Shown: in pieces, positions 53,425-61,975 of the stretch
Position numbering within the stretch: position 1 is the first letter of the stretch
Layout of the letters: each line of letters begins with the position of its first letter
From: Closterium sp. NIES-65
Taxonomy: Eukaryota > Streptophyta > Zygnematophyceae > Desmidiales > Closteriaceae
Assembly: GCA_948144175.1 (NCBI GenBank)
Contig: CANXME010000298.1
Span: 444,001 to 508,000 of the forward strand
Length of the DNA: 64,000 nt
Direction of reading: 5' to 3'
The notes under the pieces: model-generated
What the model was told of the DNA's origin: nothing
Databases searched by the model: none
Seen by the model: the letters and a program-made list of their open reading frames with translations, nothing else
Program-made: the position numbers and the translations under genes

Positions 53425-54462
53425 ATGGCTACCCCTAGTGTCCTCGCTTTTGACGCTGAGGGTTGAGCCATTGACTTTGAGGTCTGGGTCGACAACCTGC
53501 AGCTGTTCTTACAGTGCGATAGGGCGGACGGTCTTTCTCTCTTTGACCTCACCTCTGGCGCCTCTCCTGCCCCTGCTGCTGATGCTGACCTCACTAATCG
53601 CTCTCAGTGGGCCACCCGCGATGCTGCTGCACGTCTTCCTGTGCGTCGCCACCTGCCTACTACTGAGCGCGTGCACTTTAGTCAGTACAAGAGTGCTCAG
53701 ACCTTGTACGACGCTGTAGTTGCGCGCTACTCTTCCCCCTGCCACTGCTGCACTGAGCCGCCTCATGCTACCGTACCTCTTTCCTGACCTTGCTGCCTTT
53801 CCCACAGTCGCTGACCTCATTACACACCTCCGCACTAGTGACACTCGCTACTGGGCCGCGCTTCCTGCTGAGTTCTGCGCCAAGAACCACCCCCCCCCAT
53901 GTACATCACTCTCTATTACATAGTCACCTGCCTCCTTGACTCCCTTCGTGTTGTCAGGGACCACTTCCTCTCAGTCTGTCCCACCACTCTCACTGTTGAC
54001 CTCCTCGAGAAGGCCCTCCTAGCAGCGGAGAAGAGCATATTCGCTGTAGGAGCCTCTCGTGGTGACCCTCGCACGCCCATCTTTGAGGGGTGTTCCCCTT
54101 CCCCCCTGTTGCCCTCTGTTGCCTCTGCTGCTGCGGCCGACCTACTTGGTCTTGAGTCGGTCGGTGCGGCGTCTGCCTCTAGCGGGAGACGCCGCTCTGG
54201 CAAGGGCAAGGGGGGCAAGGGCGCGGGTGGAGCTGGCGGGGGCGGTGGAGGTGGCAGTGGAGGCGGCGGAGGGAGTGGAGGTGGCGGTGGGAGTGGTGGC
54301 GGGGGTAGTGGTGGTGGTGGCGGAAGCGGAGGCGGAGGCGGCGGAGGCAGTAGCGGTGGGAGCGGAGGCGGTGGCGGTGGCGGGGGTGGAGGCGGCGGTG
54401 GCGGAGGAGGTGGCGCTGGTCGGGGTGGTGCCTCGCAGCGGAGCGGCTCTGGTGGTTGTCAG

Positions 54463-54497
<35 letters not shown>

Positions 54498-54650
54498 TTC
54501 TCGGGACATCCCCCCTCCTCAGCAGCTCCGAGAGTGGTACACCCAGCGTCAGCGTGGTGGGGGTTTTGGTCCGTGCACCTACGTCCTTCGCTCCGGCGAC
54601 CGCCGTGTGGGGGTGCCCACCCCACCCAGCGCTGCTTTGGCCGCCTGACG
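53425..54650 (+). pseudogene. H gag
   Basis: ATG 53425 (MATPSVLAF). TGA at 53464 replaces the Arg of the EGRA motif. The capsid-like domain runs to about 54050 with frame changes, one at a 9-C tract (53890-53898) in the Pro run before MYITLYY. A Gly-rich region with GGGSGGGGGSGGGG-type runs (54225-54420) and a CAG-repeat Gln tract (54465-54495) follow. The Cys/His cluster appears only across a frameshift: CGGAHPTQRC in the next frame near 54610. Confidence 0.78.
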
Positions 54651-55400
54651 GGCGCTTGGCGTCAGCTATTCCCCGAGGCTAGTGAGATCCCCTGCTGGGG
54701 AGAGCTGTCTAGGGCGGGTGTAGCTATCTATGATCTTGATTTTGATGCTATCCTTGCTGCCATGTATGCTGTGATTATTTGTGATGAGGGTGACTGTTAC
54801 CGGTGTTTTCCGCCCGACCCGGGCATTGGTACTACTGCACTAGGTGCTTGTGAGGCTGCTGCTTTAGGTGCCAGCGCGTCTACGCTATCAGGTACTGGTG
54901 AGGCTACGCTCTCAGGTACCGCGTTGGCTTCGGCCTCCCTCACCTTCACACTTGACTCGGGGGCTTCTCGCTCCTTCTTTCGAGACCGCACCACACTCAC
55001 GGCGCTTGGTCGGCCGGCTGCAGTCTCCCTGGCTGACCCCTCTGGGGGTCCTGTCCTCTCTCACTTCTCCACTGTCCTCCTGTGTCCGGCTGCCCCCTCG
55101 GGCACCTTGTCTGGTCTTTACCTCCCCTCGTTCTCGACAAACTTGGTGAGTGGTGCTGACCTGCAGGATGCGGGGGTTCACCAGTTCACTCCTGCGAGTC
55201 AGCGGGTGACCCACTGCTCGGACGCCCGCACAGGCCGACACCTGGCCACGTTTTCGCGTCGGCCGGGGTCGAGTCTCTACACCCTGACCACTGAGTCTCC
55301 TCCTGTCCCTGCGTCTGGCGAGGTAGCTGCGTCGGGTCAGGTGTTCGCTGCTGTGTCTAGGTCTGGTCCTGAGTCTGCCCCCTGCTCGTGTCGCCTCCTG
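54651..55400 (+). pseudogene. H protease
   Basis: In frame 3: FTLDSGASRSFF (intact D-S-G-A) near 54945, AVSLADPSGGPVL, SGTLSGLYLPSFSTNLVSG and RHLATFSRRPGSSLYTL. The frame goes off at about 55400 by a 1-base deletion just before the LLWHHRL motif of integrase. Confidence 0.78.
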
Positions 55401-56340
55401 TCACGAGACTCTCCTGTGGCACCACCGTCTTCGCCACCCCTCCCTGCCTCGTCTTCGGGGCATGGCTTCCCGTGTCCTTGTCTCTGGTCTTCCCCAGTCC
55501 CTCCCTCCCCTTCCTTCGGGGCCTGGACCTTCCTGTGTCCCTTGTGTCGAGGGGCGGCTCCGGGCTGCCCCTCACTCCTCTCAGTTTCCCCCGACAGAGG
55601 CTCCGCTGCAGACGCTTCACATGGACGTGTGGGGCCCAGCCCGCGTCCGTGGACAGGGTCACGTGCGCTACTTCCTGCTGGTGGTTGACGACTACTCGCG
55701 TTACACCACAGTCTTCCCCTTGCGCAGCAAGGGTCATGTTACTGAGGTGTTGATCCACTGGATCCGCGCAGCTCGTCTCCAGCTCAGGAGGAGCTTCGGC
55801 TCGGACTTTCCTGTTCTGCGTCTGCACTCTGACCGAGGCGGAGAGTTCTCCTCTGGCCTTCTGCGAGCCTACTGTCATGCGCGAGGCATCCGCCAGACCT
55901 TTACGCTTCCGGACTCTCCACAGCAAAATGGGATTGCTGAGCGCCGCATTGGCATGGTCATGGACGTCGCTCGTACGTCCATGATGCATGTGGCTGCCCC
56001 CCATTTTCTGTGGCCGTTTGCGGTTCGGTACGCGGCGCATCAGATCAACCTTCAACCCAGGGTCTCAAGGCCGGAGACCTCCCCAACTCTGCTGTGGACG
56101 AGGAAGGTTGGCGATGCGTCTGGGTTACGTGTCTGGGGATCTCGGGCGTTTGTCCTCGACTTGTCTGCGGACAAGCTGTCCCCTCGTGCTGCTCCCTGTG
56201 TCTTCCTTGGCTTCCCCCCTGACGCACCAGGGTGGTAGTTCTACCACCCCTCTTGTCATGGTGTTCTGTCGTCCCAGGACGTCACGTTCGACGAGTCAGT
56301 CCCCTACTACCGCCTCTTCCCCTACCGCACTCCTTCCCTC
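55401..56340 (+). pseudogene. H integrase
   Basis: Frame 1. MASRVLVSGLPQ, C-VPC-VEG, TLHMDVWGPARVRG (first Asp), YFLLVVDDYSRYTT, LHSDRGGEFSS (second Asp), QQNGIAERRIG (Glu), WGSRAFVLDLSADKLSPRAAP. Ends at TAG 56236 in the W-Q-F-Y motif (CAG in F and N1). Catalytic residues are intact; the upstream frameshift and the stop inactivate it. Confidence 0.8.
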
Positions 56341-57130
56341 CCCCCGCCATCGCACTTCCTTGTACCAGGTCCCCCCCCGGTAGACCCCCTCCCCCCTCAG
56401 GGTCCTGCCCCTTCAGGTGTGTCCCGGGTAGACGCACTCGAGCCGGTTGAGGTTGCTGGTGACTCTGGTACTGCTGCAGGTGCAGAGCCTGGGGGTGTTG
56501 ACTCTAGGGGTCTGTGCGCAAGGGTGCTGCGACTGGGGGTGCTGAGCCTGGGGGGGCTACGTCTGGGGGTGCTGAGCCTGGGGGTACTGCGATTGGGGGT
56601 GCTACGAGTGGGGGTGCTGAGTCTGGGGGTGCTGCGTCAGGAGCTGCTGAGCCTTTAGGTGCTGCGTTTGGAGCTAATGAGCCTGGAGGTGCGGAGCCTG
56701 CGGCTGCTGGACCTCCCCTTGTGGCGTCTGGCGGTGCTGGGCCTGGTGGTTCTTCGGGTGCTTCGTCTCGGTGGAAGCCACTCTCTCCACAGGAGCTACG
56801 CGAGTGGTTTGCCCAGCGCTGGAGGCGTTCTTCTGGAGCTGGAGCTGCTTAGGGTGTTGGCGCGGAGACTACTGCTTTCAGTCCTGGCGGTGGTCCTGCT
56901 GCAGGTGCTGCTGGAGGTCCTGCAGCTGGAGGTGCTGTTGGCGCTGGTGCTGCCGCTGAGGGTACTGGTGCTGTCCTTACTATTTCTGGAGCGGGCGCGC
57001 GGCGTCAGCCGTACTTTGTTCCGCTCCTTCAGTAGGTTCTTGGTACTTCTCCTCCTCTAGAGTGTCCACCGCCTGTCTAGTCTCTGTTACACTTACCGCC
57101 CGCCTCCCCACTGCCTGCTCCCTCTCCTTA
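56341..57130 (+). repeat. H integrase-RT linker, tandem coding repeats
   Basis: 15-bp units (GGGGGTGCTGAGCCT theme) at 56490-56700 encode Gly-Gly-Ala-Glu-Pro-like runs. A Leu/Val-coding GCTGCTGGAGGT region lies at 56830-56970. Confidence 0.65.
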
Positions 57131-57257
57131 CACCGGTCCTACTGGAGGTCTTGCTGAGCATCGTGAGCCTGCGTCTCGTCCCGCGTCGCCTGTTTGTGCT
57201 GCGCGCGGCTGTGGTCGCGGTTCGCGTCAGCGTCCTCCTGTCCCTGGAACACACCGG

Positions 57258-58841
57258 ATGTCTCTGCGTCCGTCCACTGCTCCTCTGCGTGCCCCTTTGC
57301 CTTCTCCTCCTGGGTCCTCTCTTCCTGGGCTTGCCGACCCGGAGTTGGACTCTCTTCGTGCTGCCAGTCCTACTGTCACGCGTCTTCTTGCTACTGTCGT
57401 CAGTGACCACTCTTTTGAGTCCACTGCTGCGTTTGCTCTTGTTGCTGAGCTCGTCTACTTTGCTGCTCGCTGTCGTCTAGACTACGGTGCTAGTCTGGTT
57501 GCTGAGTTTGCGTTTGTTTGTCCTCCGTCCGTCGGGGGTGAGTGTGCTCTTGGCACGGACGTCCTAGAGGATAGGCAGGAGGAGTTCCAGTGTCTGGCTA
57601 CTGCTTCACCTCATCTCGCGTCCGTACTACTTGCCCTTGAGGGAGACCCGGATGCACTAGACATCCCGACTCCACGTTCTTACGCGGAGGCCGTAGAGGG
57701 TCCCTACTCGTCTCAGTGGCAGGCAGCTATGGATGCAGAGATGGCTTCGTGGAAGTCCACGGGCACCTACGTTGACGCGGTTCCCCCTTCTTGGGCGAAC
57801 ATTGTCAGTGGCATGTGGATTTTCAGGGTGAAGCGGCCGCCGGGCTCTCCACCTGTCTTCAAGGCGCGGTACGTCGCTCGTGGCTTCAGTCAGCGGCAGG
57901 GAGTTGACTACTTTCAGACCTTCTCTCCCACCCGGAAGATGACCACTCTTCGGGTGCTGTTGCACATAGCCGCTCAGCGCGACTACGAGCTTCACTCTCT
58001 TGACTTCAGCACTGCGTTCTTGCAGGGTAGCCTGCACAAGGAGATCTGGCTGCGCCGTCCACCTGGCTTCACTGGGAATTTCCCTCCTGGCACCCAGTGG
58101 AGCCTCCGACGGCCAGTCTACGGTCTCCGCCAGGCACCGCGTGAGTGGCACGATACACTGAGGACTACACTTGTGGCTCTTGGGTTTGCTCCCTCTACTG
58201 CTGACCTTGCATACCCTCTTAGCATTCTTGCACGCTATGTTGCTCATGGGAGACACAGACCAGAGCACATGGCTGCAGCGAAGAGGGTGTTGCGCTACTT
58301 GTGCAGTACGTCGGGCATGGGGCTAGTGCTTGGAGGGCGGAGTCCAGTGGTCCTCACTGGCCACGCGGACGCTTCTTGGGCTGACGACCAGGCTACGCAG
58401 CGGTTGTCCCAGGGTTACACCTTCAATCTTGGTTCCGGCTCTATTTCGTGGCGGGCTACTCGCTCGTCTTCTGTTCACGGCTCCAGTTGTGAGGCTGAGA
58501 TCTACGCCGGGGCCATGGCTGCACAGGAGCTTCGCTGGCTCACCTACCTGCTGACTGACCTTGGAGAGCTGCCTCGTTCTCCTCCAGTACTGTACGTAGA
58601 CAACAAGGCCATGCTGGCCTTGTGTCGGGAGCAGCGCCTGGAGCACAGAACGAAGCACATTGCTCTCCGTTACTTACTTGCTCGTGAGCTGCAGCAGCGT
58701 GGTCAGTTGCGACTTGCGTACGTGGCCTCTGAGGCCAACACTGCTGATGTTTTCACCAAGGCACTTCCGCCTTGTGATCATCAGCGCTTCTGCACTCAGC
58801 TGGGACTTGTACCTGTCTTGCCTCACTTGCTCACCTCTTGA
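57258..58841 (+). CDS. H RT-RNase H, open frame with catalytic segment deleted
   Basis: 527 uninterrupted codons. RT N-half: SQWQAAMDAEM, GMWIFRVKRPPG, KARYVARGFSQRQGVDYFQTF, DFSTAFLQGSLHKEIWLRRPPGF, PVYGLRQAPREWHDTL, GFAPSTAD. It then jumps to LAYPLSILARYV: relative to G about 400 bp (133 codons) are missing, including YVDDLVF. RNase H is complete: HADASWADD, SCEAEIYAGAMAAQEL, LYVDNKAMLALC, RTKHIALRYLL, FTKALPPCDHQRF. The deletion is in frame with short GACC homology at the join, so it is translatable but cannot polymerise. Confidence 0.85.
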   Translation: MSLRPSTAPLRAPLPSPPGSSLPGLADPELDSLRAASPTVTRLLATVVSDHSFESTAAFALVAELVYFAARCRLDYGASLVAEFAFVCPPSVGGECALGTDVLEDRQEEFQCLATASPHLASVLLALEGDPDALDIPTPRSYAEAVEGPYSSQWQAAMDAEMASWKSTGTYVDAVPPSWANIVSGMWIFRVKRPPGSPPVFKARYVARGFSQRQGVDYFQTFSPTRKMTTLRVLLHIAAQRDYELHSLDFSTAFLQGSLHKEIWLRRPPGFTGNFPPGTQWSLRRPVYGLRQAPREWHDTLRTTLVALGFAPSTADLAYPLSILARYVAHGRHRPEHMAAAKRVLRYLCSTSGMGLVLGGRSPVVLTGHADASWADDQATQRLSQGYTFNLGSGSISWRATRSSSVHGSSCEAEIYAGAMAAQELRWLTYLLTDLGELPRSPPVLYVDNKAMLALCREQRLEHRTKHIALRYLLARELQQRGQLRLAYVASEANTADVFTKALPPCDHQRFCTQLGLVPVLPHLLTS

Positions 58842-59045
58842 ACTTGCTTGTACGCTTATATATATACCTGCTCTTGCTTGTTTAGCCTTATATATCTATG
58901 TGTACTCCTGCATGTGAACTGGCCTTCTGGCCTTGACCTTGTGCTCGGACTGTGTGGTGACGTTGTGATCCACCCTGAGCTTTGCTTTGCTTTGCTTGAC
59001 TGGTCTTGTGACCCCTTGTTCTCCCCCACTTTGCCTATGGGGGTG
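58842..59045 (+). other. H 3' untranslated region and polypurine tract
   Basis: AT-rich segment with TATATATA near 58857, then conserved patches shared with N1, F, G and I (CATGTGAACTGGCC, GCTCGGACTGTGTGG, CCACCCTGAGCTTTG) and CCTATGGGGGTG at the LTR junction. Confidence 0.7.
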
Positions 59046-59166
59046 TGTCAAGTTATAATATTGTGTAGGCTATAGTGGGGTAGCCTATATGGGGTACACA
59101 TTTCTAGGGTTGCATATTTGTATCACTTCATTGCTTAGTCAATCCATTCTCGTTCAACTCTTCTCA
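59046..59166 (+). repeat. 3' LTR of H
   Basis: 121 bp; about 4 mismatches to the 5' LTR; followed by TSD AACCC. Confidence 0.92.
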
Positions 59167-59244
59167 AACCCGGCTGCGAAAAATGTGTCCAAAACTACGA
59201 TCAGCATCACTGCATTCGAGTAGTTGTTTCTACGATTGTCAACC

Positions 59245-59487
59245 ATGGCGAAATACCTCCAAGCACTGCGTAAAGGCGACGTGGGAACCTCCTCGCAACC
59301 AGTAAAACCTGCTCAACCGGCAGCAAATGGCCGTGATACCGCCGCGCACACCTTCTTTTTCGACACAGACAATTCAACACCAATAGCACCTCGTTCAAGT
59401 GATGAAGTCATCAACTCTGAGGAAGCACGTTTTTTCGACAATAAAAAAAACAAGACTAATACATCGTTTGACTTCAAAGATTTATAG
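59245..59487 (+). CDS. Short unknown ORF
   Basis: ATG 59245 (MAKYLQALRKGDVG) is in better context than the upstream in-frame ATG 59224. It encodes about 80 residues: a basic N-terminus, a Pro/Ala/Gln stretch, then acidic, Phe/Asn/Lys-rich sequence, ending TAG 59485. No domain recognised. Unlike its surroundings it is AT-richer and not repetitive. The miniature element B inserted 10 bp after the stop. Could be a first exon or a remnant of an element; coding status uncertain. Confidence 0.35.
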   Translation: MAKYLQALRKGDVGTSSQPVKPAQPAANGRDTAAHTFFFDTDNSTPIAPRSSDEVINSEEARFFDNKKNKTNTSFDFKDL

Positions 59488-59497
59488 ACATGGAGTT

Positions 59498-59719
59498 TGT
59501 TGAAATACATTTCTTATATAAACTTCTTGTAGCAATAGTTAGTGTAGAGTTTTTATTGTTGGTGGTGCACCTTGTTAGCTTTGTTTGCTATATGTACCCT
59601 TGAGCCTATAGTGAACACATCACTTCTCCTTCTAAACTCTCTCGACTTCCTCTTGGCCTAGGCTACTAAGCCTAGGCCCTACTTAAAACTCAACTACCAT
59701 CTATGCTAGTATCTCAACA
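59498..59719 (+). repeat. 5' LTR of B
   Basis: 222 bp. Does not carry the full GTGGGGTA..CTAGGGTT core of the other short LTRs; it has GCCTATAGTGAACA and GGCCTAGGCTACTAAGCCTA, an imperfect palindrome. Confidence 0.9.
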
Positions 59720-61233
59720 TGGCATTAGAGATTGCTACGTCCTGGCCTGTGGGCCCGCCTCACGCTTCCGCTACTTTCCTTCCGGTCGCGCGCCTCGGGC
59801 GTGTGGCGATTTTTGTCCCGTGCACGGCCTGCTCTAACACCGCCTGTGCGCCTGCCCCACGTCTGCGCGCGGGCCTGTTCTGCCCGCCCATACCCTCGCG
59901 GCCCCTTCGCGGCCCCGTCGCCGCCTCTAACGGCCTCGTCGCTGCCCTTCTCAGCCCTTGCGGCCCCTTTGCGGCCCCGTCGCCGCCCCTTCTCGGCCCG
60001 TCGAGGCCCCTTCTCGGCCCCGTCACCGCCACTAGCGGCCCCGTTGCCGCCCCTAGCGGCCTCTTTGCCACCCTTTGTGGCCCCGTCACCTGCTCGTCGC
60101 GGCGCATCCCCCCCTGGCCGCCGCCTCTGCCTCCCCTGGGCCCGCGCCTGCTTTGCAGCAGCGCGCGGGCCTGCTTTGCAACGGCGACACCGCCCCTGCA
60201 GCAGCAGCCCCTGGAACATCCGCCCCAACGGCAGCCGCCCCTGGAGCAGCCGTCACTACAGCAGCCGCCCCTGGAGCAGCCGCCACTGCAGCAGCCGCCA
60301 CTGCAGCAGCCGCCACTGCAGCAGCCGCCCCTGGAGCAGCTAGCCCTGCAGCAGCAGCACCTGGCCCTTGGAGCAGCCGCCCCTGGCCCCTGGAGCAGCC
60401 GCACCTGCAGCCGCCCCTGGCCCCTGGAGCAGCCGCCCCTGCATCACCTGCCCCTGGCCACTCGAGCAGCTGCCTCTACAGCAGCCGCCCCTGGCCTCTG
60501 GAGCAGCCGCCACTGCAGCAGCCGCCCCTGGCCCCTAGAGCAGCTGCACCTGCAGGCGCCGCTGGCCCCTGGAGCAGCCGCCCCTGCAGCAGCCGCCCCT
60601 GGCAACTAGAGCAGCCGCCACTGCAGGAACCGCCCCTGGCCCCTGGAGCAGCCGCCCTTGGAGCAGCCGCCCTTGGAGCAGCCGCCCCTGGAGCAGCCGC
60701 CACTGCAGCAGCCGCTCCTGGACCCGGTGCAGCCGTGGGGGGGTGGGTATGGGGGTGGCGGGTGTGGGGGTGATGAGTGTGGGAGGTATGGGGGTGGCGG
60801 GTGTGGGGGTGATGAGTGTGGGACAGGTGGGGGAGGTTGAGTGGAGGTGGCCGCCGTGAAGCCATCAGCTCCAGTCGCCCATGAGACCGTTGCGCCAGTC
60901 GCCCGTGAGCCCGTCGCTCTAGTCGCTCGTGAGCCCGTTGCTCCAGTTGCTTGTGGGTCAGTTGCTCCTGCCGCTCGTCTAGCCGCGGAGCCAGTTACTC
61001 CAGTTGCCCGTGTGCCAGTTGCTCCAGCTGCTAGTGTGCCTGTTGCTCCAGTTGCCCGTGTGCCAGTTGCTCCAGTTGCGCCGTGTGTCTGCAGCTTCCG
61101 CCGTCGCCTCCCATCTCCTCTCCTGTCACAGTCCCTCCTCCTCCTCACTTCCCCTCTCCTTCTCCTGCGCTTTGTGTACCCCTTCAAGGGGTGTCTCTAC
61201 ATTGAATTCCTGCTGCAAGTAGTTTAGGGGGTG
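59720..61233 (+). repeat. Interior of B: GC-rich tandem repeats
   Basis: 59880-60110: GGCCCCGTCGCCGCC-type units like Copia leaders. 60190-60720: some 25 units of a 24-30-bp GCAGCCGCCCCTGGAGCA repeat. 60870-61080: 21-24-bp GTTGCTCCAGTTGCCCGTG units. 61080-61160: segment shared with the miniature element at 984. No recognisable protein. Confidence 0.7.
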
Positions 61234-61454
61234 TGTTGAAATACATTTCTTATATAAATTGCTTGTAGCAATAGTTAGTGTAGTGTTACATTGTTGGTGG
61301 TGAACCTTGCTAGCTTTGTTTGCTATATGTACCCTTCAGCCTATAGTGAACACATCACTTCTCCTTCTAAACTCTCTCGACTTCCTCTTGGCCTAGGCTA
61401 CTAAACCTAGGCCCTACATAAAACTCAACTACCATCTATGCTAGCATCTCAACA
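61234..61454 (+). repeat. 3' LTR of B
   Basis: 221 bp; partner of 59498-59719; followed by TSD GAGTT. Confidence 0.9.
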
Positions 61455-61606
61455 GAGTTTTGAGCTAGAGCTCCTCGTACAGACTTCGCAGATTTACCAC
61501 TTCAACAAATGCTATCATAAACTGATGGAAGACACCGAAGACACCCTGGCTCAGTAGTACAGCGAGTCCTTCATTACATAAAGTGTGCTACTAAGGAATA
61601 TGACTC
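61455..61606. other. Short spacer between B and I
   Basis: 152 bp of unique-looking sequence continuous with 59172-59497 across the B insertion. No feature seen. Confidence 0.4.
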
Positions 61607-61738
61607 TATTGGAATAACTGAACAGGAATGGATAAACTAACAGTGAAATGAGTACAAGTACCTAACCCTAGAATTGTGTACCCCCTATAGGCTAACCCAC
61701 TGTAGCCTAAACAAACACAACATATGTAATGTTTGACA
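61607..61738 (-). repeat. 3' LTR of I
   Basis: 132 bp; on the minus strand TGTCAAACAT..., AGTGGGTTAGCCTATAG, GGGGGTACAC and TCTAGGGTTAGG as in G. Confidence 0.85.
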
Positions 61739-61975
61739 CACCCCCATAGGCGAAGTGGGGGAGAACTAGGGGTCACAAGACCAGTCAAGGCAAAGCAAGG
61801 CAAAACAAGCTCAGGGTGGATCTCAAGGATACCACACAAATTCCGAGCACAAGCAAGTGGTCACAAGACCAGTTCACATGCAGGTTTATAATAGAGCAAA
61901 AGGTACAATGATCACAACCTAGCAACAGTAAACATGCAGGTATATAGATATATAGAGATCACAGTACAAACAGAC

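Larger units (their letters stand above)
52080..59166 (+). mobile_element. Copia element H
   Basis: 7,087 bp; LTRs 52080-52200 and 59046-59166 (121 bp, about 4 mismatches); perfect TSD AACCC (52075-52079, 59167-59171). PBS TGGTATCAGAGCAGGTTCCC at 52201-52220 is the best initiator-Met match here; polypurine tract TATGGGGGTG at 59036-59045. Leader, gag, protease, integrase, linker, RT-RNase H. Gag has a nonsense codon and frameshifts; RT is open but lacks its catalytic segment. Confidence 0.92.
59498..61454 (+). mobile_element. Miniature LTR element B, non-autonomous
   Basis: 1,957 bp; LTRs 59498-59719 (222 bp) and 61234-61454 (221 bp), TGTTGAAATA...TCTCAACA, about 11 differences; perfect TSD GAGTT (59493-59497, 61455-61459). 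The putative PBS TGGCATTAGAGA is a degenerate initiator-Met site; the polypurine tract TTTAGGGGGTG precedes the 3' LTR. The interior is GC-rich repeats with no gag or pol. Frames in it are low-complexity Pro/Gln/Leu. Its 3' part shares about 80 bp with the miniature element at 984. Confidence 0.88.

Noticed and set aside
59719..60773. Overlapping Pro/Gln/Leu-rich frames in element B
   Set aside because: All frames are open because the repeat lacks stop codons; no conserved protein motif.
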